Source: Maritimibacter dapengensis (GTDB lineage Bacteria > Pseudomonadota > Alphaproteobacteria > Rhodobacterales > Rhodobacteraceae). Taken from it: a stretch of DNA of 64,000 nt. Location of the stretch: the NCBI RefSeq assembly GCF_019218265.1, contig NZ_JAHUZE010000005.1, forward strand, positions 29,165 to 93,164, given 5' to 3'. This document shows, one piece after another, positions 16,074 to 24,878 of this stretch (positions are counted from its first letter, which is position 1; every line of letters begins with the position of its first letter). The notes under the pieces are model-generated. The model was not told where the DNA came from. It did no database searches and saw nothing but the letters and a program-made list of their open reading frames with translations. The position numbers and the translations under genes are program-made.

Positions 16074-17542
16074 CAGTTTCTCCACCCACCCATCTTGCGG
16101 TACATTTCCGGTATCTGCATTACGTCACTCACCAGGCGCTCGTCCGATAGGGCCGCCGCCGCCATCAGCAAGTCAGAGACATCTTCGCCCGGCGCGGTCA
16201 GCGTTTCGGATTGTTCAGCCAGGAAGCCAGTTGAAACGTCACCAGAGGCGAAATCCGGATGTGCAAGGATTGCATCCAGGTAACCAGTGTTGGTCGTTAC
16301 CCCGAGAATCACATAGCTTTGCACCGCGCTCCGGGCACGGGCGATGGCCTGCGCGCGATCCGGGCCATGCACGATCAGCTTGGACAACATCGGGTCGAAG
16401 TCGGTCGTTACCTTGCCGCCATCCAGAATGCCGCTGTCTACGCGGATCCCCTCGCCCTGGGGTTCGTCCAGCAGCAGGATATTGCCGATCGCGGGGCGAA
16501 AATCGGCGGTCGCATCCTCGGCACAGATGCGCAGTTCGATCGAGTGTCCGGTTTGGGGAATATCCGCCTGCACGGCGCTCAGCCCGTCGCCCGCCGCGAC
16601 ACGCAGCTGCTCGGCAACCAGATCAAAGCCGGTTACCATCTCGGTCACCGGATGTTCGACCTGAAGGCGGGTGTTCATTTCCAGGAAATAAAAGGCCCCA
16701 TCCTGTGCATAGATGAATTCGACAGTCCCTGCCCCGCGGTATTTGACGGCGCGGGCAATTCCGGCAGCGGTCTCGCAGATCTCATCCCGTTGCTCGGGGG
16801 TCAGCGCCGGTGACGGCGTTTCCTCGATAATCTTCTGGAACCGGCGCTGGATCGAACATTCACGTTCCCAGAAATGGACCACGTTGCCCTGTCCGTCGCC
16901 CATCACCTGCACCTCGATATGGCGCGGGCGTTCGATATAGCGTTCGACGAAAAGCCGCCCGTCGCCGAAATATCGTTCGCCTTCGCGGCGCGCGGTTTCG
17001 ATTTCGGTCTCCAGCGTGCTGTCCTCGCGTACGACGCGCATGCCCTTGCCGCCACCGCCGGCCGAGGGCTTGATGAGCAGCGGATAGCCAACGGCGCGGG
17101 CGCGTTCGACAAAGCTCGCCGGATCATCATCCTCGATGGCCGAGGGGGCGACGGGAAACCCGCGTTCCTCGACGAAGGCGCGGGCGCGGACCTTGTCCCC
17201 CATCAGGTCGATGACCTCGGACGTCGGGCCGACAAAGGTCACTCCGGCTTTTTCCAGCGCCGCGACAAAACCGGCATTCTCTGACAGAAAGCCATAGCCG
17301 GGATGAACCGCGTCCGCGCCGATCCCTTTGGCGGCTTCGACGATCTGAGGAATATCGAGATAGGCGGCCACGGGCGTCGGGCCGTCGATCATCACGACCT
17401 CATCTGCAATCAGATGCGCCGGCCCCTCTTGCTCGGCGACATGACGCAACACGGCAGTCGCAAGCCCGCGGGCCTTAGCGGTGCGCAACACGCGCGCCGC
17501 GATCTCGCCCCGATTGGCGACCAGGAGTTTCGAAATGGTCAT
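16073..17542 (-). CDS. atuF: Biotin carboxylase subunit of the geranyl-CoA carboxylase (N-terminal part of AtuF), 489 aa
   Basis: An ATP-grasp biotin carboxylase with LLVANRGEIAAR, HPGYGFLSENA, KPSAGGGGKGMR, ERECSIQRRFQK and EMNTRLQVEHPVTE. It ends after the biotin carboxylase domain, with about 40 extra residues (SDLLMAAAALSDERL...), whereas AtuF of Pseudomonas is a fused protein of about 650 residues. The missing BT and BCCP parts are encoded by the next gene, with a TGATG overlap. Carboxylates biotin using ATP and bicarbonate. The split looks natural, since both open frames have good starts and coupling, but a frameshift or sequencing error should be excluded. Confidence 0.88.
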   Translation of the reverse strand: MTISKLLVANRGEIAARVLRTAKARGLATAVLRHVAEQEGPAHLIADEVVMIDGPTPVAAYLDIPQIVEAAKGIGADAVHPGYGFLSENAGFVAALEKAGVTFVGPTSEVIDLMGDKVRARAFVEERGFPVAPSAIEDDDPASFVERARAVGYPLLIKPSAGGGGKGMRVVREDSTLETEIETARREGERYFGDGRLFVERYIERPRHIEVQVMGDGQGNVVHFWERECSIQRRFQKIIEETPSPALTPEQRDEICETAAGIARAVKYRGAGTVEFIYAQDGAFYFLEMNTRLQVEHPVTEMVTGFDLVAEQLRVAAGDGLSAVQADIPQTGHSIELRICAEDATADFRPAIGNILLLDEPQGEGIRVDSGILDGGKVTTDFDPMLSKLIVHGPDRAQAIARARSAVQSYVILGVTTNTGYLDAILAHPDFASGDVSTGFLAEQSETLTAPGEDVSDLLMAAAALSDERLVSDVMQIPEMYRKMGGWRN

Positions 17543-17554
17543 GGTGTCGTCCTC

Positions 17555-19354
17555 TTAGTTCCGGGCCGCGGCATTCAGTCCGTCACGTGCGGCCAGATCG
17601 GCTGGCACGGGAATTTCGATATCAAGCAGCATCTGCGCGAACCCTTTGCCCTGCGGGTCTATGCGGACCGAAGCGATGCCCCCCCCGCCCAGCGAGTCAT
17701 GCAGCAGGAAATTCAGCGAATGGCTTCCGGGCAGGTCGAACCGTTCTACCCTGCCGTCGCAGACATGGGCGAAATAGTCCTTCACCACCTCTTCGCTGAG
17801 AGCCGAGCGGATATATGGCAGGTAGTCCGGCTTGCGCGCGAGGATGCCGATATTGGCGATGTCCCCCTTGTCGCCCGAGCGGCCCCAGGCCAGATCGACG
17901 AGGCGGACCTTGACAACGTCCGGACCGGGCTCGCGGCTATCTGCGGGCGGTGCGGCAGGCGGATCAAGGTGGACTGGCGTGGCGGCCACGCTCACGGGCA
18001 CATCCTTGCCGTCGACCTCGACCGCGACGGGGGTCTCGGCCTTGCTCTGAAGGAAGGAAAATAGACGGACCACCGGCTGCACCTTTGGCCGTCCGGCGAA
18101 GAACCCGGTCAGACCCTGCGCGGTCGAAATCGCCATCGGTGCGATTTCGCCGGCAAAGATGTTCAGCGCGGCGCGATCGTCATGGACCGCGCCGATCTTG
18201 AGCACCACCTCGCGGGTCCGGGCGCGCGCATTTGCGCCATAGGCCGCCTCGGCCCCCAGCACCTCGACGCTGACCTGCCGGAAATCTCCCATGTTGCGGT
18301 CGCGGAAAATCCGGCGACAGCGGGTCAGGATCGCCTCGGCCACACGTTCGGCCTTGGCGGGTGCGTCAATCGCGGCCAGTGTCAGGGTAGAGACCGCGCG
18401 CCAGCCATCGGCATGGGTCGCCGACACCTTGTAGCTGTCGGTGCGCCCAAGCCCCCTGCCGCCCTTGACCAGCACCCGGTCGGGTCCGACCTGTTCCAGG
18501 GTGACCCCGGACCAGTCGCAGATCACGTCGGGCAACAGGTAGGCGCGCGGGTCCCCGATTTCATAGAGCATCTGCTCTCCGACTGACCCGGGCACGACCA
18601 GCCCGCCGGTGTCAGGCGTCTTGGTCATGATGAAACTGCCGTCTTCGGACACCTCGACGATGGGCATGCCCATATTGTCCCAACCCGGCACGTCCTGCCA
18701 GTCGGTGAAGTTGCCGCCGGTTCCCTGGGGGCCGCATTCGATCAGGTGGCCGGCCAGCGATCCCTGGCTGAGCTTGTCCCAGTCATCGTCGCCCCAACCG
18801 TATTCATGCATCAGGGGACCAAGCGCGACCGCGCTGTCGGCGCAGCGTCCGGTGATCACGATGTCGGCCCCGGCATCCAGCGCGGCAGCGATGGGGCGGG
18901 CACCCAGATAGGCATTCATGCTCCAGATATCATCTGGAAATGCGACACCCGAGAACATTTCCGTCTGACCGTTTTTGCGAATTTCATCGGCCCTAGGCAA
19001 CAGGTCATCGCCTAGCACGACTCCGATGGACAGATCGATCCCGGCCTGGGCGGCGGCTTTGGCAAGCGCATCGCTGCAGCCACGCGGGTTCACGCCCCCT
19101 GCATTGGCAACGACCTTGATCCCTTTTGCCTTGATATCCGACAACCAGGGTGCCAGCGCCTTGACGAAGTCCGGCGCATAGCCCGACTCGGGCGCTTTGG
19201 CGCGGGCCCGCGCCATCAGCGACATTGTCACCTCTGCCAGATAGTCAAACACCAGATAGTCGATCTCGCCCTTTGAGACCAGTTGACCGATCGCTTCCGG
19301 CGTATCGCCCCAGAAGCCCGACGCGCATCCGATGCGCAGCTTTCGTTCCGACAT
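17555..19354 (-). CDS. atuA: AtuA-like acyclic terpene utilisation protein (DUF1446), 599 aa
   Basis: The marker protein of acyclic-terpene (citronellol/geraniol) catabolic clusters. It begins KLRIGCASGFWGDTPEA and contains YLVFDYLAEVTM, NAGGVNP and VITGRCADSAVALGP, all typical of the AtuA/DUF1446 family; length is normal. A C-terminal segment (WGRSGDKGDIANIGI...) resembles the small DUF4387-like/AtuA C-terminal domain. It is required for citronellol growth in Pseudomonas, but its reaction is not firmly established. It is encoded 12 bp upstream of the biotin carboxylase gene and 21 bp downstream of the AtuE-like gene. Its presence is the strongest single pointer to isoprenoid acid degradation here. 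Confidence 0.9.
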   Translation of the reverse strand: MSERKLRIGCASGFWGDTPEAIGQLVSKGEIDYLVFDYLAEVTMSLMARARAKAPESGYAPDFVKALAPWLSDIKAKGIKVVANAGGVNPRGCSDALAKAAAQAGIDLSIGVVLGDDLLPRADEIRKNGQTEMFSGVAFPDDIWSMNAYLGARPIAAALDAGADIVITGRCADSAVALGPLMHEYGWGDDDWDKLSQGSLAGHLIECGPQGTGGNFTDWQDVPGWDNMGMPIVEVSEDGSFIMTKTPDTGGLVVPGSVGEQMLYEIGDPRAYLLPDVICDWSGVTLEQVGPDRVLVKGGRGLGRTDSYKVSATHADGWRAVSTLTLAAIDAPAKAERVAEAILTRCRRIFRDRNMGDFRQVSVEVLGAEAAYGANARARTREVVLKIGAVHDDRAALNIFAGEIAPMAISTAQGLTGFFAGRPKVQPVVRLFSFLQSKAETPVAVEVDGKDVPVSVAATPVHLDPPAAPPADSREPGPDVVKVRLVDLAWGRSGDKGDIANIGILARKPDYLPYIRSALSEEVVKDYFAHVCDGRVERFDLPGSHSLNFLLHDSLGGGGIASVRIDPQGKGFAQMLLDIEIPVPADLAARDGLNAAARN

Positions 19355-19375
19355 ATTCCTCTCCTCCCCGTTTGA

Positions 19376-20161
19376 TCAGCGGCCCGTCCATTCGGGTTTG
19401 CGCTTCTCAATAAAGGCATCAAAGCCTTCGCGCGCGTCTTCGGTCTGCGCCACACGCGGTAACAGTGTTTCTGCAAACCGCATCTGCTGCGGATAGGTCA
19501 TGTCCTCCATCGCGTGACAGGCGTATTTTCCCAGCCGGATCGCGCTCGGCGACTGCGCGGCGATCTGGGCAACCAGTTCTGCAACCTTGTCGTCCAGCCC
19601 CGCGGCATCGGTCACATAGTTGACCAGATTGAACTGCAGGGCTTCCTCGGCCGTCAGAGGAACGCCGGTGATGAACATCTCCATCAGCCTCCGCCGGGGC
19701 AGCACGCGCATCATGGGTGGCACGATCGTCATGGGAAACAGACCTACCTTCACTTCCGGCGTTCCGATGCGGGCATGATCCGCCATCACAGCCAGATCGC
19801 AGGCACAGATGATGCCCGCTCCCGCCCCCATCGCGACGCCATTGATGCGCGCGATCGTTGGCTTTCGGCACGCCTGTATCGTCTCGAACAACCTTCCGGC
19901 AAAATGATCCGGGTCCGCCGGATCCTGAACAAACGGGCCGCCATCCGCCCCCGCCTTGATGTCGCCCCCGGCACAGAAGGCGCGCTCGCCCTCGCCGGTC
20001 AGAACGATCACGCGGCAATCGCTGTCCGTCTCGGCAGCACATATGGCGGCCATGATCCCGTCTGCGACCTCACGGTTGAGGGCATTTCGATTGTCAGGAC
20101 GTCGAATCGTGATACGCACTTCTTTGCCGAGCGCCTGCGATTGAACAACGCTCTCAGTCAT
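19376..20161 (-). CDS. atuE: Crotonase-family hydratase, isohexenylglutaconyl-CoA hydratase-like (AtuE), 261 aa
   Basis: A crotonase-fold hydratase with oxyanion motifs AFCAGGDIKA and INGVAMGAGAG, and a kept catalytic Glu in RIGTPEVKVG. As in LiuC/AtuE-type enzymes, the first crotonase Glu position is not Glu. In the operon it precedes AtuA and the geranyl-CoA carboxylase genes, so it is expected to hydrate isohexenylglutaconyl-CoA, the product of geranyl-CoA carboxylation. It is the promoter-proximal gene, preceded by operator site 4 and divergent from the acyl-CoA dehydrogenase pair. Assignment by context is good; family membership alone would allow other enoyl-CoA substrates. Confidence 0.82.
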   Translation of the reverse strand: MTESVVQSQALGKEVRITIRRPDNRNALNREVADGIMAAICAAETDSDCRVIVLTGEGERAFCAGGDIKAGADGGPFVQDPADPDHFAGRLFETIQACRKPTIARINGVAMGAGAGIICACDLAVMADHARIGTPEVKVGLFPMTIVPPMMRVLPRRRLMEMFITGVPLTAEEALQFNLVNYVTDAAGLDDKVAELVAQIAAQSPSAIRLGKYACHAMEDMTYPQQMRFAETLLPRVAQTEDAREGFDAFIEKRKPEWTGR

Positions 20162-20238
20162 TTCCGAAGCTCCCCCCCTGTATTCAGGACACCGCGCTTT
20201 CTTACGTCAGGTCGTCAAAAGCTTGGCTTGATCTATTT

Positions 20239-20254
20239 TCTAACATATGTTTGA
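20239..20254. promoter_or_regulatory. Operator site 4, divergent atu operon / acyl-CoA dehydrogenase promoter
   Basis: TCTAACATATGTTTGA: one mismatch to the palindrome consensus. On the plus strand it lies between TTGATC (20228) and TTGATT (20251), a 17-nt spaced -35/-10 pair, 42 bp before the dehydrogenase ATG and 78 bp from the AtuE-like ATG. One operator can therefore control both directions. Confidence 0.7.
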
Positions 20255-20295
20255 TTTTGGTCAACACTGCGGACGACATTTTTCGGGAGGATGAT

Positions 20296-21510
20296 ATGAC
20301 CACTCAAAGTGAGGCTATCGCGGCTGATCTGGAAGCCATCAGGGCGAACTATTCTTTGACTGATGAGCAAAGCCAGATCGTCGATCACGTGGATCGGGTA
20401 TCGCGCGAGGTGCTGCACCCGCTGCAGGCGCGCATGGATGACGAGGAATGGTGGCCCGATGATCTGTTCAAGCAGATGGGCGAGCTGGGCCTGCTGGGGA
20501 TTACCGCGCCGGAGGAGCTGGGCGGATCGGGGCAGAACGAGTTCACCCAGGCGCTGGTGTCCGAGGTGATTTCGAAGTGGAACCCGGCTGTGGGCCTCTC
20601 GCACGGGGCGCATGACAACCTGTGCCTGAATAACCTGCTGCGCAACGGCTCCGAAGAGCAGGTGAAGAAATACGTGCCGGGCCTTTGCTCGGGCGAGCTC
20701 GTCGGTGCTTTGGGCCTGACCGAACCGGGTGCGGGATCCGATGCGCTCGGATCCATGGCCACCACTGCCCGCCGCGACGGTGATGATTATGTCATCAACG
20801 GCTCGAAGATTTACATCACCAACGGCCCCATTGCCGATGTGATCCTGCTTTATGCCAAAACCGACAAGTCGAAGGGCGCCAAGGGCATTTCTGCTTTCAT
20901 CATCGAGACGGACAATCCCGGTTTCAAGGTGGCGCAAAAGCTTGACAAAATGGGCTTTCGCGGCTCGCCAACCGGAGAACTGGTGTTTGAGGATTGCCGC
21001 GTACCCGCATCCGCCATGGTTGGACCGGAAAACACCGGCGTTTCGGTGGTAATGAGCGGGTTGGATCTGGAGCGTGCTATGGTTGCCTCAGTCTGCGTTG
21101 GCATGGCCGAACGCGCCCTGGAACTAGGGCTGGAATACGCCAAGATTCGCGAACAATTCGGCAAACCGATTGCAAGTTTCCAGATGATGCAGTCGAAACT
21201 GGCCGAGATCTACACCGAGGTCGAAACCGCGCGCGCATTCGGTTATCGGGCACTGGCCGCCTGTACGGGCCTACCAAAAGGGGCCGGGGGCCGTGGCGAA
21301 ATCCACAAACTGACCGCGGCGGCCTGTCTTTACGCAGGCGAGGCATTCAACAAGGCGGTGACCGAAGCCTGTCATATTCATGGTGGCTCTGGCTACATGC
21401 AGGACACCGAGATCAACCGGCTGTTCCGCGCCAACAAATTGTTGGAGATCGGCGCGGGAACAAGCGAAGTCCGCAAGATCATCATTGCCGAAGAACTTTT
21501 GCGCGCCTGA
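20296..21510 (+). CDS. Acyl-CoA dehydrogenase, isovaleryl/citronellyl-CoA type (AtuD-like), copy 1, 404 aa
   Basis: An FAD acyl-CoA dehydrogenase with LTEPGAGSDALGS, KIYITNGPIAD and IHGGSGYMQDTEINR. It has the isovaleryl-CoA dehydrogenase pattern: C-terminal EIGAGTSEVRKI lacks the MCAD Glu, and the base is the Glu of MSGLDLERAM. That base position is typical of enzymes for 3-methyl-branched acyl-CoAs, and AtuD (citronellyl-CoA dehydrogenase) belongs here. ATG at 20296 follows GGGAGG by five bases. It is the first gene of a six-gene plus-strand operon. It is a close paralogue of the next gene, and the two may form a heteromer or act on successive chain lengths. Confidence 0.88.
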   Translation: MTTQSEAIAADLEAIRANYSLTDEQSQIVDHVDRVSREVLHPLQARMDDEEWWPDDLFKQMGELGLLGITAPEELGGSGQNEFTQALVSEVISKWNPAVGLSHGAHDNLCLNNLLRNGSEEQVKKYVPGLCSGELVGALGLTEPGAGSDALGSMATTARRDGDDYVINGSKIYITNGPIADVILLYAKTDKSKGAKGISAFIIETDNPGFKVAQKLDKMGFRGSPTGELVFEDCRVPASAMVGPENTGVSVVMSGLDLERAMVASVCVGMAERALELGLEYAKIREQFGKPIASFQMMQSKLAEIYTEVETARAFGYRALAACTGLPKGAGGRGEIHKLTAAACLYAGEAFNKAVTEACHIHGGSGYMQDTEINRLFRANKLLEIGAGTSEVRKIIIAEELLRA

Positions 21511-21523
21511 GGGGGACGAGACA

Positions 21524-22723
21524 ATGAACAAGCAACTGCGCAACGACACCGCTCTGCCAACACATTTCATGACGGACGAACAGCAGGCCCTGGCCGATCA
21601 GGCCGGCAAGTTCTTCATGTCCGAATTCCACCATCTGAATGCGGAAATGGACGATACTGATGACCTGCCGTCTTCGGTTTTCCCCAAGCTGGGCGAAATG
21701 GGCTATCTGGGACTGAACGTGCCGCCGGAATTCGGCGGCGCTGGTTTGGATTTCACCTCGGCCTGCATCATCACCGAACAGCTGTCGCGGGCCTCTGCCG
21801 CGATTGGGCTGACTCATGTGGCGCATGACAATTTGTGCGTCAACAACATCTATCGCAACGCCAATGACGATCTGCGCCGAAAATACCTGCCAGGTCTGTG
21901 CAACGGAACGCTGATCGGCGCCCTGGGTCTGACCGAACCCGGCGCGGGGTCTGATGCGCTTGGCTCGATGCGGACCACGGCCAAAAAGGATGCCGACGAC
22001 TACATCCTGAACGGCGCCAAGATCTACATCACCAATGGGCCGATTGCCGATCTGGTGCTGGTCTATGCCAAGACATCGCCCGAAAAAGGGGCCAAGGGCA
22101 TTTCCGCCTTTATCGTGGAAACCGACACGCCCGGTTTCAAGGTGGCGCAGAAGCTCAACAAGATGGGATTCCGCGGCTCGCCGACGGGCGAACTGGTATT
22201 CGAAGATTGCCGTGTTCCGGCCAGAAACATGGTCGGCAAGCTGGATGGCGGGGTTGCCGTTACCATGTCCGGACTTGATCTGGAACGTGCCATCGTCTGT
22301 TTCAACGCTCTGGGCATTGCGCAGCGGGCGCTGGATATTTCCATCGACTACGCCAAGACACGCCAGCAATTCGGCAAACCGATCGCCAGTTTTCAGATGG
22401 TTCAGGCGATGCTGGCCGACATGTATACGCAGATCGAGGCCGCGCGGAGCCTGTCCTTGCGCACCGCTGCCATGTGTGAAGGCCTCGAAGAGGGCGAAGG
22501 CGGGCGCGGCGAAATCCACAAGCTCACCGCTGCGGCGATCTACAAGGCCGCTGAGGCGACATCCTTCGTGCTGGACAAAGCTGTCCAGATTCACGGCGGC
22601 TCGGGTTACATGCGTGATACAGAAGTGAACCGGCTGTACCGGACCGGTCGCGTGCTTGAGGTCGGCGCAGGCACCCAGGAGGTTCGCAAACTCATCATTT
22701 CTGGCGAATTGCTGAAGAATTAG
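21524..22723 (+). CDS. Acyl-CoA dehydrogenase, isovaleryl/citronellyl-CoA type, copy 2, 399 aa
   Basis: A tandem paralogue of the preceding enzyme, sharing LTEPGAGSDALGSM, AKIYITNGPIADLVL, NKMGFRGSPTGELVFEDCRV, MSGLDLERAI (catalytic Glu) and EVGAGTQEVRKL. The N-terminal 60 residues differ most. It starts 13 bp after copy 1 with GGGGGACGAG upstream. Both copies are full length with all flavin-binding motifs, so neither is a decaying duplicate. Together with AtuE, AtuA and the geranyl-CoA carboxylase they would convert citronellyl-CoA to geranyl-CoA-type intermediates and possibly dehydrogenate the C8/C6 products of later rounds. Confidence 0.88.
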   Translation: MNKQLRNDTALPTHFMTDEQQALADQAGKFFMSEFHHLNAEMDDTDDLPSSVFPKLGEMGYLGLNVPPEFGGAGLDFTSACIITEQLSRASAAIGLTHVAHDNLCVNNIYRNANDDLRRKYLPGLCNGTLIGALGLTEPGAGSDALGSMRTTAKKDADDYILNGAKIYITNGPIADLVLVYAKTSPEKGAKGISAFIVETDTPGFKVAQKLNKMGFRGSPTGELVFEDCRVPARNMVGKLDGGVAVTMSGLDLERAIVCFNALGIAQRALDISIDYAKTRQQFGKPIASFQMVQAMLADMYTQIEAARSLSLRTAAMCEGLEEGEGGRGEIHKLTAAAIYKAAEATSFVLDKAVQIHGGSGYMRDTEVNRLYRTGRVLEVGAGTQEVRKLIISGELLKN

Positions 22724-22732
22724 GGGCGGAAC

Positions 22733-23587
22733 ATGAGCGAAGCGAAATCAAGGCGTTACGCGTCGGATCTCATGGCGGGCCAGGTTGCCCTGGTCACGGG
22801 GTCCGGATCTGGAATGGGCCGGGCGACGGCGATCGAAATGGCCGCTTGCGGGGCCAGGCTTGCGCTGTTCGCGCGCCGCGAAGAGCCGCTGGAAGAGACC
22901 GCCGAAATGATCCGGGCGGCGGGGGGCGAGGCCTTTGTCGTGCCCGGAGACACCCGCGACGAAGACAGTATCGAAGCTGCGATGGGGCGGATCAAGGACC
23001 ACTATGGGCAGTTGGATGTTTTGGTGAACAATGCCGGCGGCCAGTATATCGCGGCCGCCCGCGATATCACCAACAAGGGCTTCGAAGCCGTGATCCGCAA
23101 CAACCTGATCGGGTCTTGGCAGATGACCCGGGCAGCGGCGGATCACTTCATGTACGACAATGGTGGATCGGTTGTGTTTGTCACCGCCATCTCGGCGCGC
23201 ACCGCGCTTACCGGCTTTACACACACCGTCGCCGCCCGCGCCGGTGTAACGGGCATGATGAAAACGCTGGCCGCCGAATGGGGCGAGTACGGCATCCGGC
23301 TGAACTGTGTCGCGCCGGGCACGATCAAGACCGATGCGCTTGGCCGCTATCCGATTCCGCCGGAACAGTGGAAAAAGCTGAACCGCTCGGTGCTAAACCG
23401 GATGGGGGCGGCCGAGGACATCGCAGGCACGATCATTTTCCTGGCCTCGAAACTTGGCGGTTTCATCACCGGAGAAGACATTTATGTAGACGGCGGTGAG
23501 ACCTTGCATATGGGTCATGACGCGCGGGACATGATCAACCCCGCGATGTTCGAGAAACGCGAACGGGGAGATGGCAAGAATGAGTAA
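22733..23587 (+). CDS. SDR-fold protein lacking the YxxxK catalytic pair, 284 aa
   Basis: The N-terminal Rossmann fold is intact: ALVTGSGSGMGRAT, basic ARRE after beta-2 (suits NADPH), and VNNAGGQYI. After the catalytic Ser region (FVTAISART), the segment that should hold Tyr-x-x-x-Lys reads HTVAARAGVTG: the Tyr position is Thr and the Lys is Arg. The rest (AEWGEYGIRLNCVAPGTIKT, DGGE) resembles the 2,4-dienoyl-CoA reductase/AtuB-like branch of SDRs, where catalysis differs from classical members. It may be a dienoyl-CoA reductase, an isomerase-like or a non-catalytic protein. Its stop overlaps the next start by 8 nt. Confidence 0.75.
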   Translation: MSEAKSRRYASDLMAGQVALVTGSGSGMGRATAIEMAACGARLALFARREEPLEETAEMIRAAGGEAFVVPGDTRDEDSIEAAMGRIKDHYGQLDVLVNNAGGQYIAAARDITNKGFEAVIRNNLIGSWQMTRAAADHFMYDNGGSVVFVTAISARTALTGFTHTVAARAGVTGMMKTLAAEWGEYGIRLNCVAPGTIKTDALGRYPIPPEQWKKLNRSVLNRMGAAEDIAGTIIFLASKLGGFITGEDIYVDGGETLHMGHDARDMINPAMFEKRERGDGKNE

Positions 23588-24383
23588 ACACCCAGTCCTT
23601 CTGGAGATTTCCGGCAGGATCGCCACGGTTACGCTGAACGATCCCGAGCGGCGCAACCCGGTCACCGGAAACGACATGATCGCTGCCCTTCTGGAGACCT
23701 TCGCCAAGGTGCAGGCCGATCCTCAGGTCAGCGTGATGATCCTGACCGGCGCCGACCCGGCCTTTTGTGCCGGCGGCGACATCAAGGAAATGAACGATCC
23801 CGACAGCGTGTTCCGCAAGGAGCCGCTGGCGGCGGCGCAGAGCTATGTTGATGGGGTGCAGCGGCTGCCGCTTGCGCTCTACAACATGGATATTCCGACC
23901 ATCGCCGCAGTCAACGGCCCGGCGGTGGGCGCGGGGTGCGACCTGACCATGATGTGCGACATGCGCATCGCGTCGGAAAAAGCAAGGTTCGGCGAAGTGT
24001 TTCTGAATCTCGGAATCATTCCGGGCGATGCGGGCAGCTGGTTCCTGTTGCGTCGTCTGGGCCACCAGAAGGCCGCCGATCTGACCTTCTCAGGGCGCAT
24101 GGTCGAGGCCAAGGAAGCGCTGGAGCTTGGTATGGTGCTTGAACTTGTGCCTCATGAAAAATTGATGGAACGGGCCCGCGAACGGGCCGCTGTCATCGCC
24201 GCGAAACCGCCGCGCGCGGTGCGGGTCGCCAAGCGTCTGATGCGCAATGCCGAACGGATGGACCTGCCGGATTTTCTGAATTCCGCGGCGGCCTATCAGG
24301 CGCTCATGCATCAGACCGAAGACCACCACGAGGCGGTTGCTGCGTTCGTCGAAAAACGAAAACCCAATTTCACGGGGCGTTAA
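23580..24383 (+). CDS. Enoyl-CoA hydratase/isomerase family protein, 267 aa
   Basis: A crotonase-fold protein with DPAFCAGGDIKE and NGPAVGAGCDLTMMCD. The first catalytic position is Asp rather than Glu, and the second region reads FGEVFLNLGIIPGDAG. Substitution at both glutamates makes a plain hydratase less certain and leaves room for an isomerase or hydrolase role, although many hydratases with this GDAG pattern are annotated simply as enoyl-CoA hydratases. ATG at 23580 is chosen because GGGGAG lies nine bases before it, whereas it abuts the alternative ATG at 23571. Fourth gene of the plus-strand operon. Confidence 0.82.
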   Translation: MSKHPVLLEISGRIATVTLNDPERRNPVTGNDMIAALLETFAKVQADPQVSVMILTGADPAFCAGGDIKEMNDPDSVFRKEPLAAAQSYVDGVQRLPLALYNMDIPTIAAVNGPAVGAGCDLTMMCDMRIASEKARFGEVFLNLGIIPGDAGSWFLLRRLGHQKAADLTFSGRMVEAKEALELGMVLELVPHEKLMERARERAAVIAAKPPRAVRVAKRLMRNAERMDLPDFLNSAAAYQALMHQTEDHHEAVAAFVEKRKPNFTGR

Positions 24384-24395
24384 AGGAAAGATCGC

Positions 24396-24878
24396 ATGTC
24401 AGACATCACCCAAAAGAAGATGGAGCAAATCGCGCAGATGTGGAATGCGCGCGGCAAGGGTCTGATAACGCATATGGCGCTTGAGATCGAAGAGGTCTCG
24501 ACCGAACGTGTTCGGGTTCGGATGCCGTTCAATCCGGACTTTTGCGTCGATGCGGAACAATCGCTGCTCCACGGTGGTATCCTGACGGCACTTCTGGACA
24601 GTGTCTTTGGACTGGCGAACTTTGTTGCCATCGAAGGCGTCAGTACCATGGCCACTCTTGACCTCAGAGTTGATTACCTGCGCCCGGCCCGTTCGCGCGC
24701 GGATGTCATCGTTCAAGCGCATTGTTTTCGCAAGACCCGCCACATCGCCTTCAATTCCGGCAGCGTCTGGTTCGCGGGCCATGAGGATGCTGAAATAGCC
24801 AGGGGAACCGCCTCGTTTGCATTGACGCGCGGCGAAACCAGCCTGTTTGACGCAATGACAAAAGGAAAAACCTCGTGA
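24396..24878 (+). CDS. Hotdog-fold thioesterase (PaaI-like), 160 aa
   Basis: A PaaI/4HBT-type hotdog protein. The helix-containing segment DAEQSLLHGGILTALLDSVFGLA carries the HGG nucleophile-elbow-like motif and the acidic residue in helix 2, followed by TLDLRVDYLRPARSRADVIV. It would hydrolyse a CoA thioester, releasing CoA from stalled intermediates. It is immediately followed by a second, divergent hotdog gene with a one-base start/stop overlap, suggesting the two could form a heteromer. Substrate not predictable. Confidence 0.82.
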   Translation: MSDITQKKMEQIAQMWNARGKGLITHMALEIEEVSTERVRVRMPFNPDFCVDAEQSLLHGGILTALLDSVFGLANFVAIEGVSTMATLDLRVDYLRPARSRADVIVQAHCFRKTRHIAFNSGSVWFAGHEDAEIARGTASFALTRGETSLFDAMTKGKTS

